Below, piece by piece: positions 16,954 through 24,687 of a stretch of 64,000 nucleotides of DNA (positions are counted from its first letter, which is position 1; the number at the start of each line of letters is the position of its first letter). Location: assembly GCF_003116815.1 (NCBI RefSeq), contig NZ_QDKQ01000028.1, forward strand, positions 1 to 64,000, given 5' to 3'. The notes under the pieces are model-generated. The model was not told the DNA's origin and did not search any database. It saw only the letters and a program-made list of their open reading frames with translations. The position numbers were made by a program, and so were the translations under genes. Source of the DNA: Caulobacter endophyticus (GTDB taxonomy: Bacteria; Pseudomonadota; Alphaproteobacteria; Caulobacterales; Caulobacteraceae).

Positions 16954-19900
16954 ATGTCGCGTAAGCTTCTGATCCTCTCGGCCGCCGCCCTGCCGATGCT
17001 GCTGCACGCCGCCCAAGCGGCCGCCGAGACGGAAGTCACCAGCAGCAGCCGCACGACGCCGATCGCCACCTCGACGGCCGCGAGCGGTGCGGCCGACGAC
17101 GTCAAGGTGACCACCGACGGGGTGATCACCTACAGCGCCGCTGGCGCGATCGCGACGGTCGACAGCAGCAACACCCTGACCAACAACGGCACGTTGAAGA
17201 GCGTCGACGTCTCCAGTTCCACCGGCATACTGATCAACGGCGGCGTCACCTCGACGGTGACCAACGGCGGCACGATCAGCCTGACCGAGGACTACGACTA
17301 CGTCGATAGCGACAGCGACGGCGACTATGACGGCCAGTTCGCGCTGGGGACCAACCGCTACGGCGTCCGCCTGACTGGCTCGGGCGACTATACCGGCACG
17401 ATCGAGAACAGCGGGACCATCACCATCGAGGGCGCCAGCTCGGTCGGGATCATGCTGGAGTCGTCGGTGATCGGCGACATCCTCAACTCGGGCTCGATCG
17501 CCGTCACCGGCGACGACGGCTATGGTGTTCGCAGCACCGCCAAGGTGACGGGCAATATCGTCAGCGACGGCTCGATCACGGTGCTGGGCGCCAATAGCGT
17601 CGGCCTGGCGGTCGATGGCGAGGTCGACGGCTCGGTCATCGTCCAGGGCACGATCACCGCCACCGGCTATCGCTACACCAGCCGCTACACCGATCCCGAC
17701 GACGAGGCCCTGCTGGACGCCGACGACCTGCTGCAGGGCGGCTCGGCGGTGAAGATCACCAGCAACGTCTCCAAGGGCCTGGTGCTGGACGCCCCGCCCG
17801 AGGACACCAACGACGACACCTCCGACGACGAGGACGGCGACGGCGTCACCGACAGCGACGAGGGTACGGCCGCCGTCTACGTCTATGGCGGCGCGCCGGC
17901 GATCCAGATCGGCTCCAACAGCCAGGCGATCACCCTCGGCTCGGCCGGGGAGGGGATCTACGACTACGGCCTCGTCATCCGCGGTTCGGTCGGCGCCTAT
18001 GGCGTCCATGCGGGCGTTGCGGCCACCGGCGTGCAGATCGGCGGCTCGGCCGGCTACGAGACCCAGGTCGTCAACGGCATCAACCTGGAAGGCTCGATCT
18101 CGGCCAGCGCCTACGAGGCCGACGCCATGGGCCTGCACCTGACCTCGGGCGCGATCGCTTCGATCCTCGACAACAGCGGCGCGCTCAGCGGTTCGGTCGA
18201 GGCCGAGGGCGGCTCGAACGCCTACGCCCTGCTGATCGAGGCCGGCGCGACCATGAACTCGGTCGTCAACAGCGGCAGCATCCTGGCCACCCTTTCGGGC
18301 GAGACCGGCGACGCCAACGCCATCGTCGACCGCTCGGGCACGCTGACCAGCATCACCAACACCGGCACGATCGCCGCCTATGTGGTGGCCACCGACGACG
18401 ACTATGACACCGACGACAGCGACACCGACGCCTCGAACGAGACGGTCACCGGCAAGGCGGTCGCCATCAACCTGCAGGCCAACACCACCGGCGTGACCAT
18501 CACCCAGACCGGCGTCAACGACGGCGACGACGACGACGACGGGGTGGCCGACACCGATACCGACGGCGACGGCGTGGACGACGCCGACGAGCCGACGATC
18601 ATCGGCCAGGTGCTGCTCGGCTCGGGCGACGACACCCTGAACCTGCTGAACGGAACCCTGATCGGCGACATGTCGTTCGGCGACGGCGCCGACACGCTGA
18701 ACATCGACGGCACGGCCCATGCGATCGGCGGCCTCTACGACAGCGACGGCAAGCTCTCGATCAACATCGGCAATGGCGGCCTGCTGATCACCAACACCGA
18801 CACGATCAAGGCCACCAGCCTGAACCTGGGCTCGGAAAGCACCCTGGTGTTCACGGTCGATCCCAACGCCGGGACTTCGACCCAGCTGGTGGTCGACACC
18901 GCCACCATCGCCAGCGGCGCCAACCTGGGCCTGGTCTTCAACAACCTGCTGACCGACGCCAGCACCTTCAAGGTGATCTCGGCCGGGACCCTGACGGCCG
19001 GCGAGATCGACCAGGACCTGCTGGGCGACGCGCCCTACCTCTACGTCGCCCAGGCCCGCACGCAGGATAACGACGTCCTGATCGACGTGCGCCGCCGCAC
19101 GGCCGCCGAGGCCGGCATGACCACGGGTCAGACCGCGGCGTATGACGCGACCTTCGCCGCGCTGAGCGCCGACGACGACATCGCCAGCGCCTTCCTGAGC
19201 CAGTCGACCAGCGACGGCTTCTACAATCTCTACAACCAGATGCTGCCCAGCACCGGCGAGGGCATGTTCACCACCCTGCAGGCGGTGCAGCAGCAGATCT
19301 CGGCCTCGACCGCCATCCGGCCTGACGGCCAGGACCGCTACGGTCCCGACAGCGTCTGGGTGCAGGAGATCAACAGCCTGGTGCGCATCGAGGATGGCGA
19401 GAACCTGGGCTCGGACACCAAGGCCACCGGCCTGGTCGCTGGTTACGAGGCCATGGGCGACGCCGGCGGGGCGCTGGGCGTCACGCTGGCCTTCGCCAGC
19501 CTGGAAGAGAAGGACACCGCCGCCAAGGTGGGCGAGGAGACGACCGCCTCGCTGTTCCAGGCCGGAACCTACTGGCGCCGGTCGGTGGGCGGCTGGCGCT
19601 TCAACCTCGGCGGAAGCCTTGGCTACATCCGCTTCAACGGCGACCGCAGCTTCATCAGCGAGGACGTCGACGGCGACGATGTCGCGGACGTGGCGATCAC
19701 CAACACCGCCTCGTGGAACGGCTTCACCACCAACGCTTTCGCCGGCGTCGGCTACGAGCACAGGTTCGGCCGCAACTACATCCGCCCCGAGGCGCGCCTC
19801 GACTACGTCTACCTGTGGGAAGGCGAGCGCAAGGAGCACGGCGGCGGCGAGGGCTTCGACCAGACCGTGGCCGCGCGCAAGTTCGACAACCTGTCGGGCG

Positions 19901-20193
19901 ACATCGGCGTGGCCTTCGGCCGCGAGTTCGGCAAGGAGGTCTGGGTTCGTCCCGAGGTCCGCGTCGGATATCGCAAGAGCCTGGCCGGCAAGTACGCCGA
20001 CACCACGGCCTGGTACTCGGGCGGCACGCCGTTCACGATCCTGGCCAACGCCGAGCGCACCGATGCGGTGACGCTGAATCTCGCCCTGCGCGCCGGCTCC
20101 GACCTTTCCTATTTCGCCCTGGAGGGCGGGGCCGAGGCCTCACGTCGCCAGACCCGTTATTCGGCCCGGCTTGTCGGCCGGGCGATGTTCTGA
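16954..20193 (+). CDS. Autotransporter with Asp-rich insertions
   Basis: 1079 residues, type V secretion. A signal peptide (residues 1-24, cut after AAA) leads to a long passenger with repeated short beta-helix strands (TNNGTLKS, ENSGTITIEG, NSGSIAVTG) and then a C-terminal beta-barrel (about 798-1079) ending in the required Phe. The passenger carries Asp-rich patches at about 111-129, 282-305, 479-495 and 522-547, with DGDGVTDSDE and DTDGDGVDDADE, which look like calcium-binding thrombospondin-type-3 sequences. It is probably displayed on the outer membrane; ligand unknown. A response regulator follows after eight bases. Confidence 0.92.
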   Translation: MSRKLLILSAAALPMLLHAAQAAAETEVTSSSRTTPIATSTAASGAADDVKVTTDGVITYSAAGAIATVDSSNTLTNNGTLKSVDVSSSTGILINGGVTSTVTNGGTISLTEDYDYVDSDSDGDYDGQFALGTNRYGVRLTGSGDYTGTIENSGTITIEGASSVGIMLESSVIGDILNSGSIAVTGDDGYGVRSTAKVTGNIVSDGSITVLGANSVGLAVDGEVDGSVIVQGTITATGYRYTSRYTDPDDEALLDADDLLQGGSAVKITSNVSKGLVLDAPPEDTNDDTSDDEDGDGVTDSDEGTAAVYVYGGAPAIQIGSNSQAITLGSAGEGIYDYGLVIRGSVGAYGVHAGVAATGVQIGGSAGYETQVVNGINLEGSISASAYEADAMGLHLTSGAIASILDNSGALSGSVEAEGGSNAYALLIEAGATMNSVVNSGSILATLSGETGDANAIVDRSGTLTSITNTGTIAAYVVATDDDYDTDDSDTDASNETVTGKAVAINLQANTTGVTITQTGVNDGDDDDDGVADTDTDGDGVDDADEPTIIGQVLLGSGDDTLNLLNGTLIGDMSFGDGADTLNIDGTAHAIGGLYDSDGKLSINIGNGGLLITNTDTIKATSLNLGSESTLVFTVDPNAGTSTQLVVDTATIASGANLGLVFNNLLTDASTFKVISAGTLTAGEIDQDLLGDAPYLYVAQARTQDNDVLIDVRRRTAAEAGMTTGQTAAYDATFAALSADDDIASAFLSQSTSDGFYNLYNQMLPSTGEGMFTTLQAVQQQISASTAIRPDGQDRYGPDSVWVQEINSLVRIEDGENLGSDTKATGLVAGYEAMGDAGGALGVTLAFASLEEKDTAAKVGEETTASLFQAGTYWRRSVGGWRFNLGGSLGYIRFNGDRSFISEDVDGDDVADVAITNTASWNGFTTNAFAGVGYEHRFGRNYIRPEARLDYVYLWEGERKEHGGGEGFDQTVAARKFDNLSGDIGVAFGREFGKEVWVRPEVRVGYRKSLAGKYADTTAWYSGGTPFTILANAERTDAVTLNLALRAGSDLSYFALEGGAEASRRQTRYSARLVGRAMF

Positions 20194-20201
20194 GAACGCC
20201 C

Positions 20202-20927
20202 GTGAGACCCCGCCTGCTCATCGTCGACCCCGACGTCGACTCCCGCGCCGCCATCAGCTCGCTGCTGGGCCGGTTCGACCTGGAAGTGCTCGAGGCCGCC
20301 TCGGCCCGCGAGATGGACCAGATCCTGGGCCGCACCCAGATCGAGCTGGTCGTGATGGACATCCTGCTGCCCGACGAGGCGGGCCTGTCGGTCTGCGCCC
20401 GCCTGCGCCGCCTCAACCCCGCCCCGGGCGTGGTGGTGGTCAGCGCCGTCGACGACGAGAGCGACGTGGTCGTGGGCCTGGAGATGGGCGTCGACGACTA
20501 TATCGCCAAGCCGTTCCGCCCGCGCGAAACCGCCGCCCGCATCCGCGCGGCGGTGCGCCGCCGCCAGGCCTGGCGCGCGCCCGAGCCGATCGCCGCCCCG
20601 CCGGTCTACCAGTTCAGCGGCTGGCGGCTGAACGTGGCCACCCACGAGCTGTTCGATCCGCGCGGCGACTCGGTGAACCTGTCCTCGGCCGAGTTCCTGG
20701 TGCTGTGGACCCTGGTGGCCAAGCCCCAGCAGATCCTCACCCGCGACCAGCTGCAGCAGGGGCCGCCCGAGGCCCGCAGCAAGGCCCCGCCCCAGCAGAT
20801 CAACGTCACCATCAGCCGCCTGCGGAGCAAGCTGCGCCGCGCCGAGGGCGGGGCGCAGATGGTGCGGACCGTGCGCCATGCGGGCTACATGTTCGCGCCG
20901 CGGGTGGACCGGGTTCACGCGGACTGA
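20202..20927 (+). CDS. OmpR-family response regulator
   Basis: 241 residues from a GTG start at 20202, eight bases after the autotransporter. The receiver domain (residues 4-115) has the phospho-acceptor Asp in VVMDILLPDEAG, Asp12/Asp14 in IVDPDVD and Lys in YIAKPFRP. The C-terminal winged helix (about 140-235) has VRTVRHAGYMF. No histidine kinase is adjacent, so it is an orphan here. Being co-transcribed with the autotransporter, it may control surface properties. Confidence 0.88.
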   Translation: MRPRLLIVDPDVDSRAAISSLLGRFDLEVLEAASAREMDQILGRTQIELVVMDILLPDEAGLSVCARLRRLNPAPGVVVVSAVDDESDVVVGLEMGVDDYIAKPFRPRETAARIRAAVRRRQAWRAPEPIAAPPVYQFSGWRLNVATHELFDPRGDSVNLSSAEFLVLWTLVAKPQQILTRDQLQQGPPEARSKAPPQQINVTISRLRSKLRRAEGGAQMVRTVRHAGYMFAPRVDRVHAD

Positions 20928-20935
20928 GGCTTGGA

Positions 20936-21067
20936 GATCCTCCCCCTCTGGGGGAGGCGGCCGAAGGCCGGCGGGGGGAAGTTTTCAGCCGCCGCGGTCC
21001 TGGCCGGCTATAGCGCCAAGCCCCCCACCGATCGCTGCGCGATCGCCTCCCCCAGAGGGGGAGGTTC
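20936..21067. repeat. Composite inverted repeat, type A copy 1
   Basis: Left unit CCTCCCCCTCTGGGGGAGG-CGGCCGAAGGCCG-GCGGGGGGAAG; right unit CCCCCCACCGATCGCTGCGCGATCGCCTCCCCCAGAGGGGGAGG. The outer ends are complementary and each unit forms its own hairpin. It lies between two convergent genes, so a bidirectional terminator role is likely. Confidence 0.85.
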
Positions 21068-21069
21068 CT

Positions 21070-21570
21070 TCACTTCTTCCGCACGAAGACCAGACTCTGG
21101 TCCGGCGGGCCGGGCTTTCCGTCGATGTCCTGCTCGACCAGGATGGTGTCGGGCGCGGTGACGCCGACGCGCATGCTCTGGCGGCGGCCGGTCTGGCCGT
21201 GGGTCATCACCGCCACGCTCGATTGGCCGGTGCGCTCGACGCTGAGGGTCACGAAGTTGAAGTTGACCACGGCCCGGGTCGGCGAGCCGTCCAGGGCCGC
21301 GTCGGCGAACTGGATGGCGGCCACGCCCTCGTCGTCCTCCTCGACCAGCGTCCAGGCGATCGCCTTGCCGTCGTCCTTGGTGATGTCGAGCTCGCCGCTG
21401 ATCGGCGCGGTTCCGGTCAGGCCCTCGTTGAAGCGCGAGCGCGACAGGTCCAGCGTCCATTTGCCGGCCACGCCCAGAGGACCCGTGACGGGAGGCTGGG
21501 CCAGGGCGGGAGCGGTCGACAGCAGCAGGCCAAGGCCCGCGAGCGCGGCGGCGACTTTCAGGTGGGCCAT
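21070..21570 (-). CDS. Secreted hypothetical protein
   Basis: 166 residues with a clear signal peptide (residues 1-24, ending ALA). The mature part is a beta-rich repeat region with WTLDLSRSRFNEG near residue 38 and VNFNFVTLSVERTGQ near 100; this pattern is common in small secreted proteobacterial proteins of unknown role. It faces the response regulator across the type A repeat and is probably monocistronic. Confidence 0.75.
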   Translation of the reverse strand: MAHLKVAAALAGLGLLLSTAPALAQPPVTGPLGVAGKWTLDLSRSRFNEGLTGTAPISGELDITKDDGKAIAWTLVEEDDEGVAAIQFADAALDGSPTRAVVNFNFVTLSVERTGQSSVAVMTHGQTGRRQSMRVGVTAPDTILVEQDIDGKPGPPDQSLVFVRKK

Positions 21571-21735
21571 GGCTTGGGTTCCGGACGGAGTGGCTTACGA
21601 AGGGTCAATGTCGGGTGGCGAGCGGCGTTCGTCCAGAGGACGCGTCCAGATCATTTGGGGCCAGATGATTTGGGGATTGCCAAGCGCGCTGCCGCCCCGC
21701 TCTGGTCGGCGCACCTGGAATCGGAGCCTTCGCCC

Positions 21736-23049
21736 ATGCGCCGTCTGTCGCGTTCGATGCTGTTCGCCGCCTCGCTGTTCGCGGCCGGCGCCCTCTACGG
21801 TCCCGAGGCCGACGCCGCCGAGAAGACCGACACCTCGGTCAAGGCCGTGCAGAAGATCGTCGGCGGCCAGGGTTTCAAGGCCGCGGTCAGGCAACTGGAC
21901 GCCGATTACGATCGCACCGTCGCCGACATCGTCACCCTGACCGAGATCCCCGCGCCGCCGTTCAAGGAGGAAAAGCGCGCCAAGGCCTATCTGGAGATGC
22001 TCAAGGCCGTGGGCCTGACCGACGTCGAGATGGACGCCGAGGGCAACGTCATGGGCGTGCGGGCCGGGACGGCGACCAAGGGCAAGGGCCCGTTCGTGGT
22101 CATCGCCGCCCACCTCGACACCGTCTTCCCCGAAGGCACCGACGTGAAGGTCAAGCGCGAGGGGACCAAGCTCTCGGCCCCGGGCATCGGCGACGACACC
22201 CGCTCGCTGGCCGTGCTGCTGGCCTATGTGCGGGCGATGGACGCGGCCAAGATCAAGACCAGGGCCGACATCCTGTTCGTCGGCAATGTGGGCGAGGAGG
22301 GGCCGGGCGACCTGCGCGGGGTCAAGCACCTCTTCACCAAGGGCAAATACCAGGGCCGGATCAGCGCCTTCTTCTCGATGGACGGCTCGGATCCGTCGCG
22401 GATCGTCGACCGCGGCGTGGGCTCCAAGCGCTATCGCGTCACCTTCAAGGGGCCGGGCGGCCACAGCTACGGCGCGTTCGGCGTGGTCAATCCGATGACG
22501 GCCATGGCCCAGTCGGTGGTCGACCTCTATGCGGTCAAGCCGCCGGCCGATCCCAAGACCACCTATTCGGCCAGCGTGGTGGGCGGGGGCACCTCGGTGA
22601 ACTCGATCCCCAACCAGATCTTCCTGGAGTTCGACATGCGCTCGGAAAGCGCCGCCGAACTGGCCAGGCTGGACCAGACCTTCATCGGCATCCTCGACAA
22701 GGCCGTGGCCGGCGAGAACGCCGCCCGCTCGACCAAGCCGGGGGTGATCTCCTACGACGCCAAGGTGATCGGCGAGCGCCCGGCCGGCGGCGCCGATCCG
22801 CAGGCGACGATCGTCACGGCCACGGCCGCGGCGATCTCGGCCCTGGGCTTTACGCCCGAGCACGAGGCCTCGTCCACCGACGCCAACCTGCCCATGAGCC
22901 TGGGCGTCCCGGCCATCACCATCGGCGCCGGCGGCAAGGGCGGCCGCGCCCACGCCCTGGACGAGTGGATCGACATCGAGAAGGGCGAGACCCTGAAGGG
23001 CATGCAGGTCGGCCTGGCGGCGCTGCTGGCCGTGGCGGGGGTGGAGTAG
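21736..23049 (+). CDS. Secreted M20-family metallopeptidase
   Basis: 437 residues. Zinc peptidase of the M20 (peptidase T/carboxypeptidase) family that trims peptides or acyl amino acids. The signal peptide is residues 1-27. Metal and catalytic residues are His and Asp in AAHLDTVFPEG, Asp in GIGDDTRSLA, the Glu pair in GEEGPGD, Asp in SMDGSDP and the late His in GRAHALDEW; the dimerisation lid is in the middle. I used the ATG at 21736 because the signal peptide begins there. It is monocistronic, followed by a long region without genes. Confidence 0.88.
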   Translation: MRRLSRSMLFAASLFAAGALYGPEADAAEKTDTSVKAVQKIVGGQGFKAAVRQLDADYDRTVADIVTLTEIPAPPFKEEKRAKAYLEMLKAVGLTDVEMDAEGNVMGVRAGTATKGKGPFVVIAAHLDTVFPEGTDVKVKREGTKLSAPGIGDDTRSLAVLLAYVRAMDAAKIKTRADILFVGNVGEEGPGDLRGVKHLFTKGKYQGRISAFFSMDGSDPSRIVDRGVGSKRYRVTFKGPGGHSYGAFGVVNPMTAMAQSVVDLYAVKPPADPKTTYSASVVGGGTSVNSIPNQIFLEFDMRSESAAELARLDQTFIGILDKAVAGENAARSTKPGVISYDAKVIGERPAGGADPQATIVTATAAAISALGFTPEHEASSTDANLPMSLGVPAITIGAGGKGGRAHALDEWIDIEKGETLKGMQVGLAALLAVAGVE

Positions 23050-23074
23050 CCTCGCCTTTCGGCTCTCGCACTAG

Positions 23075-23213
23075 ATGCTCCCCCTGAAGGGGGAGCTGTC
23101 GCGGAGCGACTGAGGGGGAAGTGACTGCTGCCTTTGATGGCGCACTGACCTCATCAGGGACTTCCCCCTCCGGCCCTTTGGGCCACCTCCCCCTTCAGGG
23201 GGAGGATCTTTGG
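23075..23213. repeat. Composite inverted repeat, type B copy 1
   Basis: Left unit CTCCCCCTGAAGGGGGAG with CGCGGAGCGACTGAGGGGGAAG; right unit CTTCCCCCTCCGGCCC...CTCCCCCTTCAGGGGGAG. Same architecture as type A but different inner sequence. It begins 26 bases after the peptidase stop. Confidence 0.85.
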
Positions 23214-23261
23214 GTACGGGCTCGCGCTCTCACGCGGCTTGCCGCTGAGCTTATGGAGAGG

Positions 23262-23335
23262 GCGCGGGGCGTCCGGGCTTCGCCCGGATGTGTGAGTTCT
23301 AAGTACCGTTTCGACGAAGCATAGACGCCCCGCGC
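23262..23335. other. 74-base folded element with a 12-bp closing stem
   Basis: GCGCGGGGCGTC (23262-23273) pairs perfectly with GACGCCCCGCGC (23324-23335). Inside is a second hairpin, CCGGGC-TTC-GCCCGG (23273-23287). This is part of the 690 bases without genes between 23213 and 23903. It could be a structural RNA or a repeat; no promoter is evident. Confidence 0.55.
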
Positions 23336-23390
23336 GATCGTTTGTCCTCAGGCCGGGACGCGCGGGCCTCTTCCGCCCTGTGCCCCTTCC

Positions 23391-23522
23391 CCATGCAGTG
23401 CTCCCCGTTTCTTGACGGCCAGGCGTGCATGGCGGCGCGAACCCTTGGACGGGCGGGAGCCTAGTCAGGCAAGCTCCCGATGGATGGGTTTACGTCCCCC
23501 ATCCTCATTTAAGCCTTCAGGC
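23391..23522. ncRNA. Candidate structured RNA (strand unknown)
   Basis: Four hairpins in a row: CCATGCA/TGCATGG (23391-23397 with 23426-23432) enclosing CCGT/ACGG; GGGAGC/GCTCCC (23455-23478); GGATGGG/CCCATCC (23482-23504); and GCC-TTCA-GGC (23513-23522). The stems are GC-rich with AT-rich loops, as in structural RNAs. No known family is recognised by eye. Confidence 0.4.
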
Positions 23523-23608
23523 CCGGCTCACGCCGCTCCCTCAGCCCCGCTCGATCGCATCCACGTCGCACGCTTCGGGCCGGATCCTTGCGCCCTCTCC
23601 CTGCGACG

Positions 23609-23633
23609 GGACCCAATGATTATGCAGTGGGTT
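23609..23633. other. Hairpin with tRNA-like or att-like core
   Basis: GACCCA and TGGGTT flank ATGATTATGCAG in an otherwise gene-free region. ATGCAGTG is also present at 23393. Role unknown; it might be an integrase attachment remnant or part of a small RNA. The rest of 23523-23739 shows nothing. Confidence 0.25.
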
Positions 23634-23739
23634 TGAGCGCGTCTGATTGATGAGCGTGAAAAAGTTACAAGCAAGTGATATCGTTCAGGATTTTTCGGCG
23701 AGCGCCGCGGATCCACGCTGCTCTATCCCCATAACCGGG

Positions 23740-23871
23740 AACCTCCCCCTGTGGGGGAGGCGATCGCGAAGCGATCGGTGGGGGGAGCGGTGGGAAACCG
23801 GCCGGCCCACAGCACGCTGAAAACTTCCCCCCACCGGCCTACGGCCGCCTCCCCCACGGGGGGAGGTTCCT
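23740..23871. repeat. Composite inverted repeat, type A copy 2
   Basis: Type A, in the opposite order: the GATCGCGAAGCGATC unit comes first and the GGCCTACGGCC unit second, with AACCTCCCCC at both outer ends. It lies just past the flbY stop codon. Confidence 0.85.
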
Positions 23872-23902
23872 GAATCCGTCTTCCTCGCCCTTGTGGCGAG
23901 GC

Positions 23903-24355
23903 TCACGCCTTGCGGTTCAGGGTGATCGCGGTGGCGTTGTTGGCGTAGCCGGCGCCGTGGGCGCTGGGGCCGTAGCCGGCGGCCTGCGGGCGCTGGGCGG
24001 CGATTTCGTTGGCGACGGCGCGGACGAGGCCCTCGGTGACGGTCTTGGCGGCGGCGATGGCGCGCGACTGGCGGGCGAGGACCGCGTCGAAGGCCTCGGT
24101 GGCGCGGACCAGCCGGCGGCGACGGTCGGGCTGGGCGGCCTGGACCAGGGCGACGTTGCCGCGCACCCGGGCCGACTCGTGGCGATAGACATTGGCCAGC
24201 TTGGCCGTCTCCTCGACGTGGCGGGCGGCCTCGTGCGGGCGGCGGGCCTCGAAGGCGGTGGCCTGCCTGGCGATCAGGTCGGTCAGGCGCTCGGTCAGGA
24301 TGATCAGCTGTTCGACGCGCTCGTCAGAGGCGGAGAGGGGGGCGGAGGTCATCAT
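23903..24355 (-). CDS. flbY: Flagellar protein FlbY
   Basis: 150 residues, helical and Arg/Ala-rich, with no enzyme motifs. FlbY belongs to the FlgN-like chaperone type in Caulobacter, where it is the third gene after flgI and flaD. The first 95 residues (SASDERVEQLIILTERLTDLIARQ) look like a coiled coil. Its ATG overlaps the flaD stop by four bases, so it is translationally coupled. The name rests mainly on synteny. Confidence 0.78.
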   Translation of the reverse strand: MMTSAPLSASDERVEQLIILTERLTDLIARQATAFEARRPHEAARHVEETAKLANVYRHESARVRGNVALVQAAQPDRRRRLVRATEAFDAVLARQSRAIAAAKTVTEGLVRAVANEIAAQRPQAAGYGPSAHGAGYANNATAITLNRKA

Positions 24356-24687
24356 TGGGCGGCCTCCTGCAGGCCCTGCATCTTCAGCATCTCGCGCTGG
24401 ACGGTGGCGGCGACGCCGATCCCGCCCGACTTGGTGACTTCCTTGGCCATGGCGTCGGTCAGCAGCGACTTGAACATCTCCTCGCCCTGGCCGCCGCCGA
24501 AGGGCTCGGGCGTCTTCACGCCCTCGAACATCGACTGCATCATCACCGACAGGAACGAGGCTTCGAACTTCTGGGCCGTTTCCTTGATCTTGCCGCGCTT
24601 GAGCAGCTCGGCGGCCGAGGCGGCCGTCGGGCCCTGGCTGGCGGTCAGGCCGGTGATCGGCGGCGAGGTGAGGGCGAAGCTGCTCAT
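24352..24687 (-). CDS. flaD: Rod-binding protein (FlgJ N-domain type)
   Basis: 111 residues. It corresponds to the rod-binding half of FlgJ without the muramidase domain, as usual in alphaproteobacteria. The core AQKFEASFLSVMMQSMFEGVKTPEPFGGGQGEEMFKSLL is the family signature (only the start QKFEASFLSVMMQSMFEG is needed). I use the ATG at 24685-24687, whose T-G-A overlap with flgI gives coupling; a GTG one codon upstream is possible. Confidence 0.88.
   Translation of the reverse strand: MSSFALTSPPITGLTASQGPTAASAAELLKRGKIKETAQKFEASFLSVMMQSMFEGVKTPEPFGGGQGEEMFKSLLTDAMAKEVTKSGGIGVAATVQREMLKMQGLQEAAQ

Noticed and set aside
17288..18600. Tandem Asp-rich repeats as a CRISPR or simple repeat
   Set aside because: They are in frame inside a protein and differ in length and spacing; no direct repeats with spacers.
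16939..19839. 966-residue ORF antisense to the autotransporter
   Set aside because: Val/Gly/Arg-rich product is a shadow of the opposite frame in GC-rich DNA; no start signal, family motif or promoter.
23609..23633. tRNA remnant
   Set aside because: Only an anticodon-arm-like hairpin; no T-arm or acceptor stem around it.
23240..23640. tmRNA or SRP RNA in the structured gap
   Set aside because: No tag-peptide codons, no tRNA-like acceptor end and no SRP loop signature (GGAAGGAAGCAGCC type).
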